NCBI RefSeq assembly: GCF_000321225.1
Contig: NW_004451512.1
Span: forward strand, 200,894 to 264,893
DNA length: 64,000 nucleotides
Origin: Odobenus rosmarus divergens
Taxonomy: Eukaryota; Chordata; Mammalia; Carnivora; Odobenidae
Direction: 5' to 3'
Shown: piece after piece, positions 23,191 through 34,261 of the stretch
Numbering within the stretch: position 1 is the first letter of the stretch
Layout: every line of letters starts with the position of its first letter
Position numbers and translations under genes: made by a program
The notes under the pieces: generated by a model
Told to the model about the DNA's origin: nothing
Databases searched by the model: none
Seen by the model: only the letters and a program-made list of their open reading frames with translations

Positions 23191-23191
23191 C

Positions 23192-23315
23192 AATGTTCTG
23201 TTTATTGATTTGGGTTCTGGCTACGTGTGTGCACTCTACGAGAATTCAGCAAGCTGAATGCTATGTGTGCTTTTCCTTATATGATACTTCAGTCAAAATT
23301 TTTTAAAATTTTTTA
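23192..23315 (+). repeat. L1 3'UTR fragment
   Basis: 'caatgttctgtttattgatttgggttctggctacgtgtgtgcactctacgagaattcagcaagctg' matches the last 120 bp of an old L1 3'UTR in forward orientation. Confidence 0.7.
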
Positions 23316-23334
23316 GTCCAAAATTTTTTTGGAC

Positions 23335-23533
23335 TTTTTTAAAGATTTTATTTACTTATTTGAGAGAGAGCGAGAGAACACAAGAGCACGAGCAGAGAGA
23401 GGGGCAGAAGGAGAGGGAGAAGCAGACTCTCCACTGAGCAGGGAGCCCACAGCAGAACTTGATCCCAGGACCCTGGGATCATGACCTGAGCCAAAAGCAG
23501 AGGCTTAACCGACTGAGCCACCCAGGTGCCCCC
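23335..23533 (-). mobile_element. Can-SINE
   Basis: Minus-strand copy with T-rich start, 'gagagagcgagagaac', 'ctccactgagcagggagcc', core 'cccaggaccctgggatcatgacctgagcc' and head ending 'cacccaggtgcccc'. The left flank is AT-rich, so I could not fix a TSD. Confidence 0.93.
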
Positions 23534-24009
23534 ATGGAATTTTTGATTGGATTAACTAAGATGTTTGCTGCTTTCTAACAAAGCTTATTGAGTCCATGCA
23601 CAGAATCTTAAAGGGGTTACTATAAATGTGGTTTATAACTGCCAACTAATTCTGATTATCACCTGAATAGTTGGGCACAAAGGTATAATTCATTTGCTTA
23701 CGAATGGCAGGTTGTGGGAGTGGTCTGTTCCAAGTGTAATCAGTAAGGAGCGCATTGCCTGGAGGGAATTTAAAACAATAAGACAGATTAAGTGGGTTTG
23801 CTTTTTTATTATTACCTTGCACTGGAAATTCTAAGCAGGATCAGTGATGAAATATTTCTTCCCTTCCCCAATGAATAATACAGTAATCTGAGGTTGGAAT
23901 CAGTACTACGGCTGCTATTGAACCAACTGGACTGCTCCCACCACACCATGCCTGGCTGGGCAATGATGGGAATGGTAGCTACAACGTCATAGGTGTGTGC
24001 GTTGTATCA

Positions 24010-24230
24010 GAGAACGGATCGGGTCACTTTTTGAATATGTCTCATTTAAACCTCACAGCTGTGTGGGGTATGTATTATCATTCTCATTTTACAGTTCAGA
24101 AAACTGAGGGTTGAGCAGGCTAAGTAACCTGTGCAAACTCACTCGGCCAGTAGACATACGAGTGAGGCTATCAGGCTAAGCCTTCTGACTTGAAGCTCAC
24201 TTTCCCACTAGGCTTTCCTGTCCTTTGGTA
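24010..24230 (-). repeat. MIR SINE
   Basis: 'catttaaacctcacagctgtgtggggtatgtattatcattctcattttacag' through 'gactaagtaacctgtgcaaactca' reads as a reversed MIR over about 220 bp. Confidence 0.75.
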
Positions 24231-24439
24231 CCAAGTAGGCATGTGAAAGACCCTTGCGATATGTTTGCTGAAGGGTAAGTCGATGAAGAACTGATCATTA
24301 TGTTAGTTAGTTCAAGGAGGAGGTTCTACCTGAATATAACTTCTTACCTAAGGTGGTTTAGATAAGAAAACTCCCCATGTGCTTCTTTCTTCAAATTTGA
24401 AGGGTAAGTCCCTAGGAAAGTGTAGCTACCATTTCTCTG

Positions 24440-24578
24440 CTTATTGCTGCATTTATATCATCTGAATCTCACAACTATTTTAAGTAGGTTTTATTATCTC
24501 TACAGGTGAGGAAGCTTCCACCTGAACACTCGATTGATGACGTCATGGTCCCGCAGCTAGTAAGCATGTAGGGATTCA
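24440..24578 (-). repeat. MIR fragment
   Basis: 'tgaatctcacaactattttaagtaggttttattatctctacagg' and 'cccgcagctagtaagcatgtaggg' are the reversed 3' half and core. Confidence 0.6.
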
Positions 24579-24582
24579 CCCG

Positions 24583-24745
24583 GTGGTTAAGAACAAGGGC
24601 TCTGGGTCCTGGAAGACCCGTGTTGGCTCTACCTCTTGCTAGCAATGCGACCCAGAAAGCATTTGCAAATTTCTGGGCTTCAGTTTTATCACCCATAAAA
24701 TTGGAATTACAATAGTGTTCACCTGAGAGGTTGCAAACTCAAATG
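24583..24745 (+). repeat. MIR SINE
   Basis: Forward: 'gtggttaagaacaagggctctgggtcctgg', 'ctctacctcttgctagc', 'ctgggcttcagttttatcaccc'. It starts four bases after an oppositely oriented MIR. Confidence 0.7.
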
Positions 24746-24875
24746 CCCACAGGAGCCAGGTGTAGGGAGTTCTGCGTTGTCGATTAGTCAGAGGCTTGGC
24801 ACCTGCGTGGGATGCCCTCACATGGAAGGGGTTGCTGGGGGTGGAGGTGAGGTTGGACTCCACTCTCCAGGCTCA

Positions 24876-25040
24876 CACTCACTCATTCTCTCAATCCGTA
24901 TTTCTGGAGCACCCATGATATTCTAGCATGGTTCTAAGTTCTGGAAATACAAAAATGAATAATGATCAGGCCTCTTCTGCTCTTGGGGGAGATAAACATG
25001 AAAAAAACCAATGAAAACACAGTGTCGTATTATGGAACCT
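24876..25040 (-). repeat. L2 3' end
   Basis: Begins with a reversed (tgag)n-like tail 'actcactcattctctc', then 'cgtatttctggagcacccatgatattc', 'tgggggagataaacatg'. Confidence 0.65.
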
Positions 25041-28000
25041 TCAAGTTCTGGGAATCAAGTTATTTAGCCAGTCAACAAGCCCATGAACAGAGTGTTGTCC
25101 ACTCTCATCGTTGCCGGCAATACGCTCTTTGTGCCTGATGAAGCACAGGGCAGTGCTGGGTGGGAATGCAGTCCTGTCGTCCAGAGGTTTGGAGCCTAAG
25201 ACTGACAAACCAATCTGGACAGACACCTCAAGACCGTAATAATACCAATCAAGCAGCACACTCCTGGGTTCTCTTCACTATTAGTGCTTCTCACACCTAC
25301 TAGGTCCCTCTCATCCGCCCGTCTCCCTCTTTCCTGCTCAGCTCTCACCTCTGCTCTCAGTCACCCTTGTCCCCAGAGAGCACCAGGCAGGAGCCCTCTC
25401 ACCCACTGTTCTAAATGGACCTGCGGATGTCAACATGCTTATCCTCGGGGCTTCCGTGAATGAGTACTTTGGGCTATTTGTGGACACACACCTCGTTTTG
25501 TGTTTGTCTCTGTGTGTCACTCACATGTGTCCCCGGCTGCTGGTTTGTGTGTTCTCAGTTGTCCGGGGGACATTTGTGTTTCTGTGCATGGATGGAAGCA
25601 TAATAAAGAGAACATGTCGGTGGAGGTAATTAAGGCCGTCTTGTTCCAGAAAGAACTCTGGTGGTTTATTTGGGTGATTACAAAAAAAAAAAAGTAGTAT
25701 GAGTTAGAGAAAAAAATAAGAAGATGGAAGTGGGGTCATGTGGAACAGGAGTCAGGCAAAAAGAAAACCTGTATTCCATAATGACCTCTCACTCACGAGG
25801 TGAGTAAGTGCACATGAATGTGAATGGGTGGATTTCAAGCGAGGGATGTTCTGGATGCGCGCACATCTGTTTCCTGCCCTCCTGAGGTTCCCTAAGCTCT
25901 CAGGCCCAGTCTCCCTGCAGCCTGGCTCTGGTGGGAGATGAAGGTGCGGAGATGCACCTGCTCCCTACCTAGCACTCTTGTTCACTCCTTCCCCACTCCA
26001 CCCCCACTCCTTTATGTTGGTTTGGCTTTTTCCGCAGGTAAGCGCGTTTTGGGAGTGGAGTCTAAGAGATTAGCTGGAGTGGACTAGGGAAAACCTACTT
26101 CACTGTCTTCTCACCAGCCTGGGAAAGCCTAAGAGGGGACGAGGTGTTTCTGGAAGCAAATGGGGAATGGAAAATAGATACCTGGCTGAGGGCAGGGCAC
26201 AGAGAATTGGCTGGGTGACTTGGGAGAATGATTAGAAATGAGCCCAGGACAGAAAGGATCAAGCCAATGAGGAAAAGATGAGAGCTTGGGAGCAGAGCAG
26301 AGCTCTAGGACATAATCCAGGTGCCAGGGGAGAGGCACAATTTGGATTTAGGTGAGGACACAAGAGAGGGCAGGGAGCACCATGGGTTATCCTGGGAGAA
26401 AGAGCTCTACTCCACCAAAAATGAGGCCAGTGTCTGAGGTGGTGAGAGGGTGAGGCTGGTCAGGTTTGGGTCCGGCTAAGCAGAACAAGCCTTCAGCTTC
26501 ATGGGTGTGGGTATTCCTTGGAAACTGACGAGGCCAGCCCTCAAGTTCAGAGCATAGTGTTAGGTCCAGAAAGGCTCTGCTAATGTCTTCTTCAGCTTTT
26601 GTGCAAAATATTGTAGGAGGCTCCTGTCAAACCTTGCAACTACGTATGCTATCATTCACTCAGCCCTCCAGACTTGTGTAGAGACACCCCACTTTATGAA
26701 GAAAAGCCACCTTGTTGAGCGTTACTGATGCCTTTGATCTTGGTCTGCATGGAGATGGTTCAGTGGGTGACTGAGAGCAAGTAGAGCCAGAGGGAAGGAA
26801 CCAGTCCTTGCCAGCCCTCTGTCTTGTCTCTCTTCACCTGGACAAATACCATCGACTTCGTTATTGCATTGTAAGGAAATCGAGGATTTGTTTATTTTTT
26901 TGTTAACCACGGGAATTCCTGGATTGGTGGTCCTATGTTTTTGGCTAAGTTATTGTAATATTAAGTGTAAGATACTTCAAAGTTTAATTGCTTGAGAGAA
27001 GGGAGTGTGGCCCACATGAGGATGGAGAGAATCCCAGAAGGAAGATGCAGATCATGAGTTCACGCATGAGTGTGGAACCTGGGACTACTCCCGACTTTCC
27101 TTGTTATTAAACCTGTATGCCTTAGAACAAACACAGCTGATTCTCAGACCCTAGAGACACCTGTAGTCGAATTCTACCTGGCGGAGATGAGCCGTGTTTA
27201 ATGAGAGCTGGGGATCGGGACTTCACGCCTGTGAACAAGAAAGAGGGATAAGTTCTCACACAGGAACATGCACTTGCCAGCTAGTCCCAAAGGGTTCTAG
27301 GAATTGCCGTGTCTGTCTTCAATGTGAGTGAAGAAACCCATGTACCAATATATTACTGGAAGCAGGCATGGGAGGGAAATTTGCAAAATCTCAGAAGCAG
27401 GGCAATTATGGACACGGGAATTCTCAGTCCTAAGTTACTACATGTTTCTGACTCCGCCTCCCGCTAGTGTGGATTTGCACTTGCCCATGATTATTTTGTT
27501 TCTGGTTTAGCCTGGGGAATCAGAGAGCTTGGAGACTGCCAGAATACCTAGGGTACATTAAGGGTTCCTGCTAGAGAAAAATTACCTATGTGAAATAACA
27601 CCATCTACCACACAAAGGGACCACACCTGCCTTGTATGAGAAAATACGTCCCTCCTTGAGAATTCAATTGTCAGCTGGTGCACAGGGCCACGGTCAGTCC
27701 CTCTATAACTGGGTAACTCCCATGGGTTCCCATGACCTCAGGACACTCAGCCCTGACTCCAGCCAATTGTATGCAATTGGTCATCAGGGGAATAGATGAG
27801 AGAACATGGAAGGATCATTGTTTTGCACTGGTGGAAAAATACCTGAAATCCATAGCCAATTAAATCTTGCCTATTCATTCACTATTTTAAATACCATCAT
27901 ATGTAAATTGGCTGACTGGTCGCTTTCTACAAGTTTAAATGGTGAACTGCCTGACAATCATCCCTGAACTTGCCCTTGCCCCTCGTTCTGTGGAGAGCTC

Positions 28001-28115
28001 AGGCCTTCCGATGGCTGACTCTGTTCCACAGTGTCCAATGGGTCCCATGTCAACCTCTCGCACAGAAGGCCCCTCGAAGTTATTAATAACTAGGTAATGT
28101 CTTCTGTAGTTACAC
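25041..28115. other. Repeat-poor unassigned stretch
   Basis: About 3 kb with no repeat I can name. An A(12) run at 25682-25693 follows an AATAAAG at about 25601, the look of a processed-transcript tail, but the 65-aa frames upstream have no homology I recognise. No splice-flanked conserved frame was seen. Confidence 0.45.
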
Positions 28116-28119
28116 GAGC

Positions 28120-28310
28120 CAGGCTCTGCACTTTCTGTGCAGTATGTGATTTGGTCTTTTATTGTAAATGGTTAGTATTATTGCTTTTTTACAAATGAGG
28201 CACATGAAACAGAGAGAGGAAATAAGTTGCCTAAGGTCACCCCACTCATAAGTGGTAGAACTGGAGTTCAAGTCCAGATCTGTCAGCTCTGAATTCCATG
28301 CCTGTTTTTG
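28120..28310 (-). repeat. MIR SINE
   Basis: 'ggttagtattattgcttttttacaaatgaggcacatgaaacagagagaggaaataagttgcctaaggtcacc' and 'gaactggagttcaagtcc' in reversed orientation. Confidence 0.8.
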
Positions 28311-28384
28311 TGTTTGTTTTTTTTTTTTAATACCTGTATGTTCTAAGCTAAGGTCTCTGCACCTCTGTGACACCAACAGAGAAA

Positions 28385-28447
28385 ATGGTTTGTTCATTCA
28401 TCAAATGTTTATTAAGCATCGGCTGTGATGTTGGCAACATTCTAGAT
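28385..28447 (-). repeat. L2 3' end, left part of a split copy
   Basis: 'ttgttcattcatcaaatgtttattaagcatcggctgtgatgttggcaacattctag' is the reversed L2 tail. The copy is continued at 28664. Confidence 0.65.
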
Positions 28448-28663
28448 CAGGGACTGTTAAACTTTTCTAGAAAAGATCAACCAGGAAATATTTCCAGCTT
28501 CATGGGCTATACGGTCAGTCATGATGATTCAACTCTGCCGTTGCCGTGTGAAGGCGGTTGTAGACAATACATGGCTGTATTCCAGTTAAGACCTTGTTTA
28601 CAAAAGCAAGCTGTGTGCGGGATCTGGCCCATGAGCTATGCCCCAGCTCTGGGCCCGGGGCTG
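28448..28663 (+). mobile_element. Non-autonomous hAT DNA transposon inside L2
   Basis: Starts CAGGGACTGTTAAACTTTT and ends GGGCCCGGGGCTG. Interior 'gctatacggtcagtcatgatgattcaactctgccgttg', 'gtagacaatacatggctgtattccagttaagaccttgtttacaaaa' and 'gggatctggccc' identify the common mammalian 'unknown-gap CAGGGGTCGGCAAAC' hAT family. 216 bp; no coding capacity. Confidence 0.85.
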
Positions 28664-28780
28664 ATAGAAGCGAATAAGGAAACTCGCAAAAAAGGAAACT
28701 GGCAAAAATGCCTGCCTGTGTGGCCCTTACATTCAAGAAAGGGGACACACTTTTGTTTCCTGGCCTGTTTATAATGTAGA
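28664..28780 (-). repeat. L2, right part of a split copy
   Basis: 'gcgaataaggaaactcgcaaaaaaggaaactggcaaaaatgcctgcctgtgtggcccttacattcaag' corresponds to the reversed L2 run 'cagtgaataaaacagacaaaaatccctgccctcatggagcttacattc'. Confidence 0.65.
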
Positions 28781-29110
28781 GCCTGTCATAAAGTCTCGGC
28801 GGTGCTGAGACCTTAGGGGGAATGTCGTCCAGTGCTGTCCTCACAAGCAGTCCCCCTTGTACCTCTCCCGGCAGATGCTCCTTCACTGTGTGTGAGTGCA
28901 TTCCCCTCCCCCTCCCCCTTCCCTCTCCCTGTCCCTTCCAGAGGCCCTCTTTATCTGCCTCTTGTCAATCTGACCCATTCATCCCTTCAGGTGAAACCCT
29001 CAGGGGCCCTTTAACAGCTCTGCATGTGAGAAATAACTTACAGAGGACATGACAAGCCCTGTCCCCACCACTCAGGCTGAATCACTAGGACGCCATGCTG
29101 GGAGTTACCA
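28781..29110. other. Unassigned DNA with a CCCCTCCC-type tract
   Basis: A pyrimidine tract with CCCTCC repeats at about 28900-28937 is the only structure seen. Confidence 0.4.
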
Positions 29111-29125
29111 AGATGGTCACTATAG

Positions 29126-29309
29126 GGGTTTATTATTATTATTATCATTATTATTATTTTTAGAGATTTCTTTATTTGAGAGAGAGAAAGAGAGTACACG
29201 CACAACCAGGGGTGCAGGGGCTGAGGGAGAGGGAGACCAGAGGACCCTGGGATCATGACCTGAGCCAAAGGCGGACACTTAACTGACTGAGCCACCCAGG
29301 CGCACCACA
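29126..29309 (-). mobile_element. Can-SINE with internal deletion
   Basis: Starts with an expanded (TTA/TTATTA) tract, then the GA block. The part normally reading 'gctgagcagggagcctgatgcggggctcgatcc' is missing between 'gagaccag' and 'aggaccctgggatc'. TSD atggtcactatag at 29113-29125 and 29310-29322, exact. Confidence 0.95.
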
Positions 29310-29414
29310 ATGGTCACTATAGTTATACACAAACAATGAGAAACAGTGAAATCATTTCTCAAGGCCAAAGAGAGAGAGCCGGTCAGATGCTGAGACAGTG
29401 GGAAGTAGAAGACA

Positions 29415-29556
29415 GGGGCACTGGGACTGCAGTTGGGAGGGCTGGTTCCAGTCTCTCTTCTACTATGTGACCTTAGGCAAGTCATTTCCCCTGGGTCTCA
29501 GCTTCCTCATCTGCAGCATGGAACCTGGTTGAGGTCCTTTGAACAGTGGTAACTCT
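29415..29556 (+). repeat. MIR SINE
   Basis: 'ttctactatgtgaccttaggcaagtcatttcccctgggtctcagcttcctcatctgcag' is a well-kept MIR core. Confidence 0.75.
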
Positions 29557-29559
29557 AGA

Positions 29560-30505
29560 ATTCTTTAACAGGTGGCTCCAAATAGACATCCTTACCAACT
29601 AATTCCTAGGGCCAATCCTAAGGGGCCACTAACCCGGATGGCACTTCTCTTCCAGCCGTCTGCAAGATCTGCCCCTTTATCTACTCTATATTCAACTCTA
29701 TTATTCTCTCTCAAGAGTTGCTTTGCATTCACTGAGTCTGTGTTCAAGTCCGATATGTTATCTATGACCACCAGTGGCTTACATCAATTAAGCTTTTTTT
29801 CTTTTGCTCCACATCTGTGAGCAGAATGTTGTTTTGGGACCTCAGATGAGCAGTTTATAAACTCACGATGCTAAACCAAACCTCTCTCCTTCTGTCCCTG
29901 CTACTTGGCTCCCAAGAGATACTAACTCTATTGGCTTCCAGGCCTTCTGCAAGGACCAGTGGGCCTCCAGGGCCACTCAAGTTGGCTTGAGCCTCTCCTT
30001 CTACCCTGGAGCCCAGGGCTCAGCCACAGAGCAAGAACTCCCTGGTTCCTGGCAGCCGGACCTTTGGAGGTTAAATTATCATCTGTCCCTTTGTCTGATC
30101 AAGCAGCTCAGCAGCCCATGAGTTTAAACAACAACCACAAAACAAAACTGAGGGCTCTCAGACGGGTTTCTTGAGCTCAGCAGGTGATATCCAAATTCTG
30201 GGAAATATTGTGAAATGGGTCCATTTCCCTTCCTGTGAAAAGCTGCTTATGACAATCTGCATGAAGAGAACAAAAATGGTAACAGAACCTGCCAGATGGG
30301 TGGGCCATCCACCTATCATCATGAGTTGTGTGACAACAATCAAGCGAGTGGCTGAGTTAGGGGCTGCTGGTGTGAAGTTCCAGTTGGGCTGGAAAATAAA
30401 CCTGGTGAGGGAAGAGAGAGCAGCGTATTTCTTGTGTCAGTTCGTGGAACAATTATTTATTCTTCCTAAGCCTCTTATAATTATTTCCAGAAGAGTCAGT
30501 AAATC
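29560..30505. other. Unassigned DNA
   Basis: No repeat or gene recognised. A 112-aa frame at 30171-30509 has no domain and is considered chance. Confidence 0.4.
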
Positions 30506-30509
30506 CTAG

Positions 30510-30730
30510 TAAAGTGCTCGGGTACTGGAGTCAGACCAGTGTGGGCTTTTCTGTTGGCCCTGCTGTTTAGTCACTGTGTGCTCTGGGCCAGGACTCTTAA
30601 TCTCTTAAAGCTTCTGTTTTCTTCCATGGAGATGGGGATGGTAATACCTACCTCCCCAGAACTGATGGTTAAGGGATGTAACATATGTAATAGTGTTCAA
30701 CGTATTGCTGTTAATATTATTATTTTCTCT
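30510..30730 (+). repeat. MIR SINE
   Basis: 'ctcgggtactggagtcagaccagtgtgggcttttc', 'ctgggccaggactcttaatctcttaaagcttctg' and 'gatggggatggtaatacctacctcc' run in forward order. Confidence 0.7.
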
Positions 30731-31004
30731 GGTTGTTCCAAAATATTAACGCAGTTCCTTAACAGGTAATAAGCCTTCAATACATGTCCTATGATTACGT
30801 TAGAAACTATGCGTGAGATGGTCCAATTATTGCTTACAAGATCCCTGGTGAGAGATGAAAGATGTATTTGCTGAATTTCCATCCCTCCGCAAACCTTTAT
30901 TCTCTCTGGATTACCTCCACTGCTTCCAGAAGTTCAGAGTCTCAGAAAACATGGAAGAGAATGTTCACACAGAAGAGATCTCAGAGACTATATACCGAGT
31001 TAGC

Positions 31005-31065
31005 CCACAGAAAGCTGCTGCCCACCCAAGGTCACATGGCAGGTGAATGGCAGAGCTGTGATTAG
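31005..31065 (-). repeat. MIR core fragment
   Basis: 'gcccacccaaggtcacatggcaggtgaatggcagagctgtgatt' is the reversed box-B-proximal core. Confidence 0.5.
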
Positions 31066-31069
31066 GTAC

Positions 31070-32045
31070 CACTGCACTGAACCCCTCTAGTGCACGTGCT
31101 TTCACTGTTGCTGCACACCTCGCCTCGCTGAGTGCCTGGGCCATGTGACTGAATCCACTCGGGCTGTTGGTGCCAAAGCCACAGTGACCTTTGAGCATCA
31201 AAAGTCAGGGCCAGAACAGAGAGAGGAGGGAGCTGGGGCAGGGTGGCAAGGAGCTCAAGGAAACTGAGAGGCAGGTCTGTACACCTTTCTCAACTTGACG
31301 TTCCCACCCCATTCCCCACGGCCTACCCTTGGTCCCCCCGCCCTCCTCCCACAGCACCTGCTTCTACGTACAGATGTCTGGGGACCTCAGAATCCTGACT
31401 TGTCCAATCCATATGCCATAGACTTTCCCTTCACGGAAGACCTAAGTCCCATGAAATTGCCAGAAAGTCGCTTTAAGGGCATTGAAACTTTGATTGACTC
31501 TATTATTTTTGTCCTTTTGGCCTTAAAAACTTTCAGCTCTATCCTAATCAGCTGTCTCTTCTCCCTCTCTCAAGTGCTCGTCTTCCCTGGAAATCCATTT
31601 GTACCTAGAGATTCTTTGCCAGCATCTTCTAGTTCTCACAGCACCTTCTATCCTCCCCCAGCCTCACCTGGACCTTCCCACTGGGTGGGAGTCTTATCAC
31701 TAGGTAGCTGCTATAGGGCGAATAAACTACAGACCCCCTCTCTCCTCCAAGACTCCACGACCTTGCTGGGGCTGCCCTGATGGGCCTGCCGACAGAAGCC
31801 AGAACAGCCTGAGAGGGGCAAGGGAGACCCAGAAAGAGGCTGCTCAATTTGGGGCGGGGGGGGGTTTTTGGCACTGGAATCAATTATTCCTGCTAAGGTG
31901 CTACTGGAGAAGCAGGTTCTTTGGTTGAATATCCAGTTTTGCAAGCGATACTGTCCGCTTTTTACGTATGCATTCTAGCGTTAGTCATTACAAGGTTTCA
32001 GAGGTTTTTTTCCACAATTTTCCAGACAAGACCCTTCCCCCCAAT
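31070..32045. other. Unassigned DNA
   Basis: Holds a 161-aa plus-strand frame (31295-31780) rich in Pro and Ser, with no recognisable domain, and a G(9) run at 31856-31864. No supporting exon features. Confidence 0.4.
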
Positions 32046-32049
32046 ATGC

Positions 32050-32300
32050 ATCTTTCTACCATGTGTTGAGAGCCTTTCATGTATGAAGCACCAGACTGAG
32101 AATGGAGGTCACAGAGACAGGGAAGAATGGGTCTGTCCTGAAGATCTCTCACAACTGCTCCCTCCCAGACAAACAGATGAATTTCAAGAGAGTGGAGAAG
32201 TACAGGGACAGATGTGTGTACGGGGCACTGTGGGAGACCCTGCAAGGGCACCAGCCTCACCTGGGAATAGGGTGTGGGGGTAATGCCTTAAAGAACACGG
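32050..32300 (-). repeat. L2 fragment
   Basis: 'accatgtgttgagagcctttcatgtatgaagcaccagactgagaatgg' and the following 'gacagggaagaatgggtctgtcctg' keep the reversed L2 3' order. Confidence 0.5.
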
Positions 32301-32620
32301 TGAGTGGAGCAAGGGGAACACAGGAAGCCGAGGGGCCGGCCAGCCCATGGGAGATGTGCAGGGAATGGCCTTGGCTCCGTCGGCAGTGCTGGAATGGGAG
32401 GCTGGAGCGGGAGGCCGGGAGGAGGCTGAGACACAGGACAGGTGTAAGAGAGCCCTGTCAGCTACTCCGAGACAAAAGGCACGCTGGTTTATTTACCCTA
32501 TAATCTATTATAATTTAAATATTTGTATTTAAAATATTTAATTTAATAATTTGAAATATTTATTTAAAAATTTTATTTTAAAGCCAACACACGCATGCAG
32601 TGAAAGACAGACTACATTTC

Positions 32621-32845
32621 CTTCTCTTCTTCTTCTTCTTTTTTTTTTTTAGAGTGAGAGTGTGTGTGCGCACATACATGTACCCGTAAGTTGGGGGTGG
32701 GCGGAGGGAGAGGGAGAGAAGCAGACTCCAGACTCTATGCCGAGTGGGGAGCCTGATGCAGGGCTCAATCTCATGACCCTGAGATCATGACCTGAGCTGA
32801 ATCAAGAGTCAGATGCTCAAGGAACTGAGCCACCCAGGTGCCCCA
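32621..32845 (-). mobile_element. Can-SINE, diverged
   Basis: (TTC)n and poly-T start, 'gtgtgtgtgcgcacatacatgtac' in place of a simple GA block, head ending 'gagccacccaggtgcccc'. Flanks gacagactacatttc and gacaaaatacatttc suggest a worn TSD (three mismatches). Confidence 0.9.
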
Positions 32846-33070
32846 TGACAAAATACATTTCAAATATAAAAGTATAAAATGAATCTAAAATTCTCTCTCC
32901 TTGCCTACCTCCCTGTCCCTGATCCTTCTCCACAAAGGAATTATAAACGGCTTACAAGGTGTCTTTCCAAGGAAAAGAGAATGCATACACTATAGTATTT
33001 GAATATATGCATATTCTTTCTTATCTACACCAATGATTTTGTACAGTGATTATTGTTCTGAACTTTGATG

Positions 33071-33246
33071 GGTTCTTTTTAAAGATTTTATTTATTTGAG
33101 AGAGAGAGAGAGCATGAGTTGGGGGGCGGGGCAGAGGGAGAGGGAGAAGCAGACTCACTGCTGAGCAGGGAACCTAACTTGGGGCTTGATCCCAGGACCT
33201 GAGCCGAAGGCAGATGCTTAACCAACTGAGCCCCCCAGGTGCCCCC
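33071..33246 (-). mobile_element. Can-SINE with core deletion
   Basis: The normal 'ccctgggatcatgacc' core between 'cccagga' and 'cctgagcc' is missing, so only 'cccaggacctgagccg' remains. TSD actttgatg at 33062-33070 and 33249-33257. It sits just outside or at the start of the antisense L1 that follows. Confidence 0.93.
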
Positions 33247-33257
33247 GCACTTTGATG

Positions 33258-33814
33258 TTTTTAGGTGGTTTTTTTCACCTTATATATTAGTAATTTTCCT
33301 GACCCCAAATATGTAGAGGTAAGATATTGGTTTTAACAAGTGCAGATTTCTCCAATCATTTATTTAAAGTCCACCCTGTTGGGGGACAGGTTATTTTCAG
33401 TTTTTGTCTATTACAAACATTGCTATAATGAACATTTTGGTGTGTCTACTCCACAAATATTTACTGAGCATCTCTGTATGCTAGGCACAGTTCTAGAAAC
33501 CTAGAATATGCTAGTGACATATATGGATGTTCTTTTGTGAGGATATCAAAGTCAATGGGAAAATTGGTGGACTAAAGGAAACACGCAGTTTTAGTTTTGA
33601 TAAATATTTTCAGAATGTCTGCTAAAACGGCTGCAGGGGCGCGTGGGTGTCTCAGTCAGTTAAGCGTCTGACTCTTGGTTTTGGCTCGGGTCATGATCTC
33701 ATCATGATCTCAGGTAATGGGATGGAGCCCCGCCTTGGGCTCTGTACTCAGTGGGGAGTCTGCTTGAGATTCTCTCCCTCTGGCCATCCCCTCACTCATG
33801 CTAAGATGAAGCAA

Positions 33815-33849
<35 letters not shown>

Positions 33850-34235
33850 CATGGTTGCAGAAATCAATATGCCCTCTAAGAGCATATGCAAATTGTTGGT
33901 TTTCCCATCCTGGCTGTCATAGACTGACTATTATCAAACTTTAAAAATGTTGCCAATCTGATAGGCGAAAAATGCCTTGCTACTTTGACTTGCACTTAGG
34001 AGTGAAACCCAGCATCTTTTCTTGCTTGTTGACCACTTGTATTTTTTTTTTTTCTGTGACCCACACGTTCCTGTTTTGGGGGCATTTTTTTTATTGAACT
34101 ATTTGTCTTCTTACAGATTTGTATTTGTTCCTTGTAAACTAAGGAACTTAGTCCCTTGTCATATGTTGCAGATGTCTTTTCCAGGCAATCTTTTGTCTTT
34201 AGGGTATTTTTTGCAATGCTTCCTTCCTGGTGAAG
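33258..34235 (-). mobile_element. Old L1 3' part, antisense, with a Can-SINE inside
   Basis: 'tattttcagtttttgtctattacaaacattgctataatgaac', 'tatcaaactttaaaaatgttgccaatctgataggcgaaaaatg' and 'ttgtcatatgttgcagatgtcttttccaggcaatcttttgtc' follow the reversed L1M 3' end. A short L2-like piece ('caaatatttactgagcatctctgtatgctaggcac', about 33450-33500) lies inside it. Confidence 0.75.
33637..33847 (+). mobile_element. Can-SINE with a (AATA)n tail
   Basis: Older body type ('ctgactcttggttttggctc', 'ctgcttgagattctctccc'). The stretch tcatgatctca is duplicated in tandem near 33690-33712. The tail is about nine AATA units (33812-33847). Worn TSD: acggctgcag left, atggttgcag right. Confidence 0.95.
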
Positions 34236-34261
34236 TTCAAGTTGAGTCTTGAAGGATGAGT

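Noticed and set aside
31295..31780. 161-aa plus frame rich in Pro and Ser
   Set aside because: No domain, no exon or promoter context, and low-complexity composition; an antisense frame of similar quality overlaps it.
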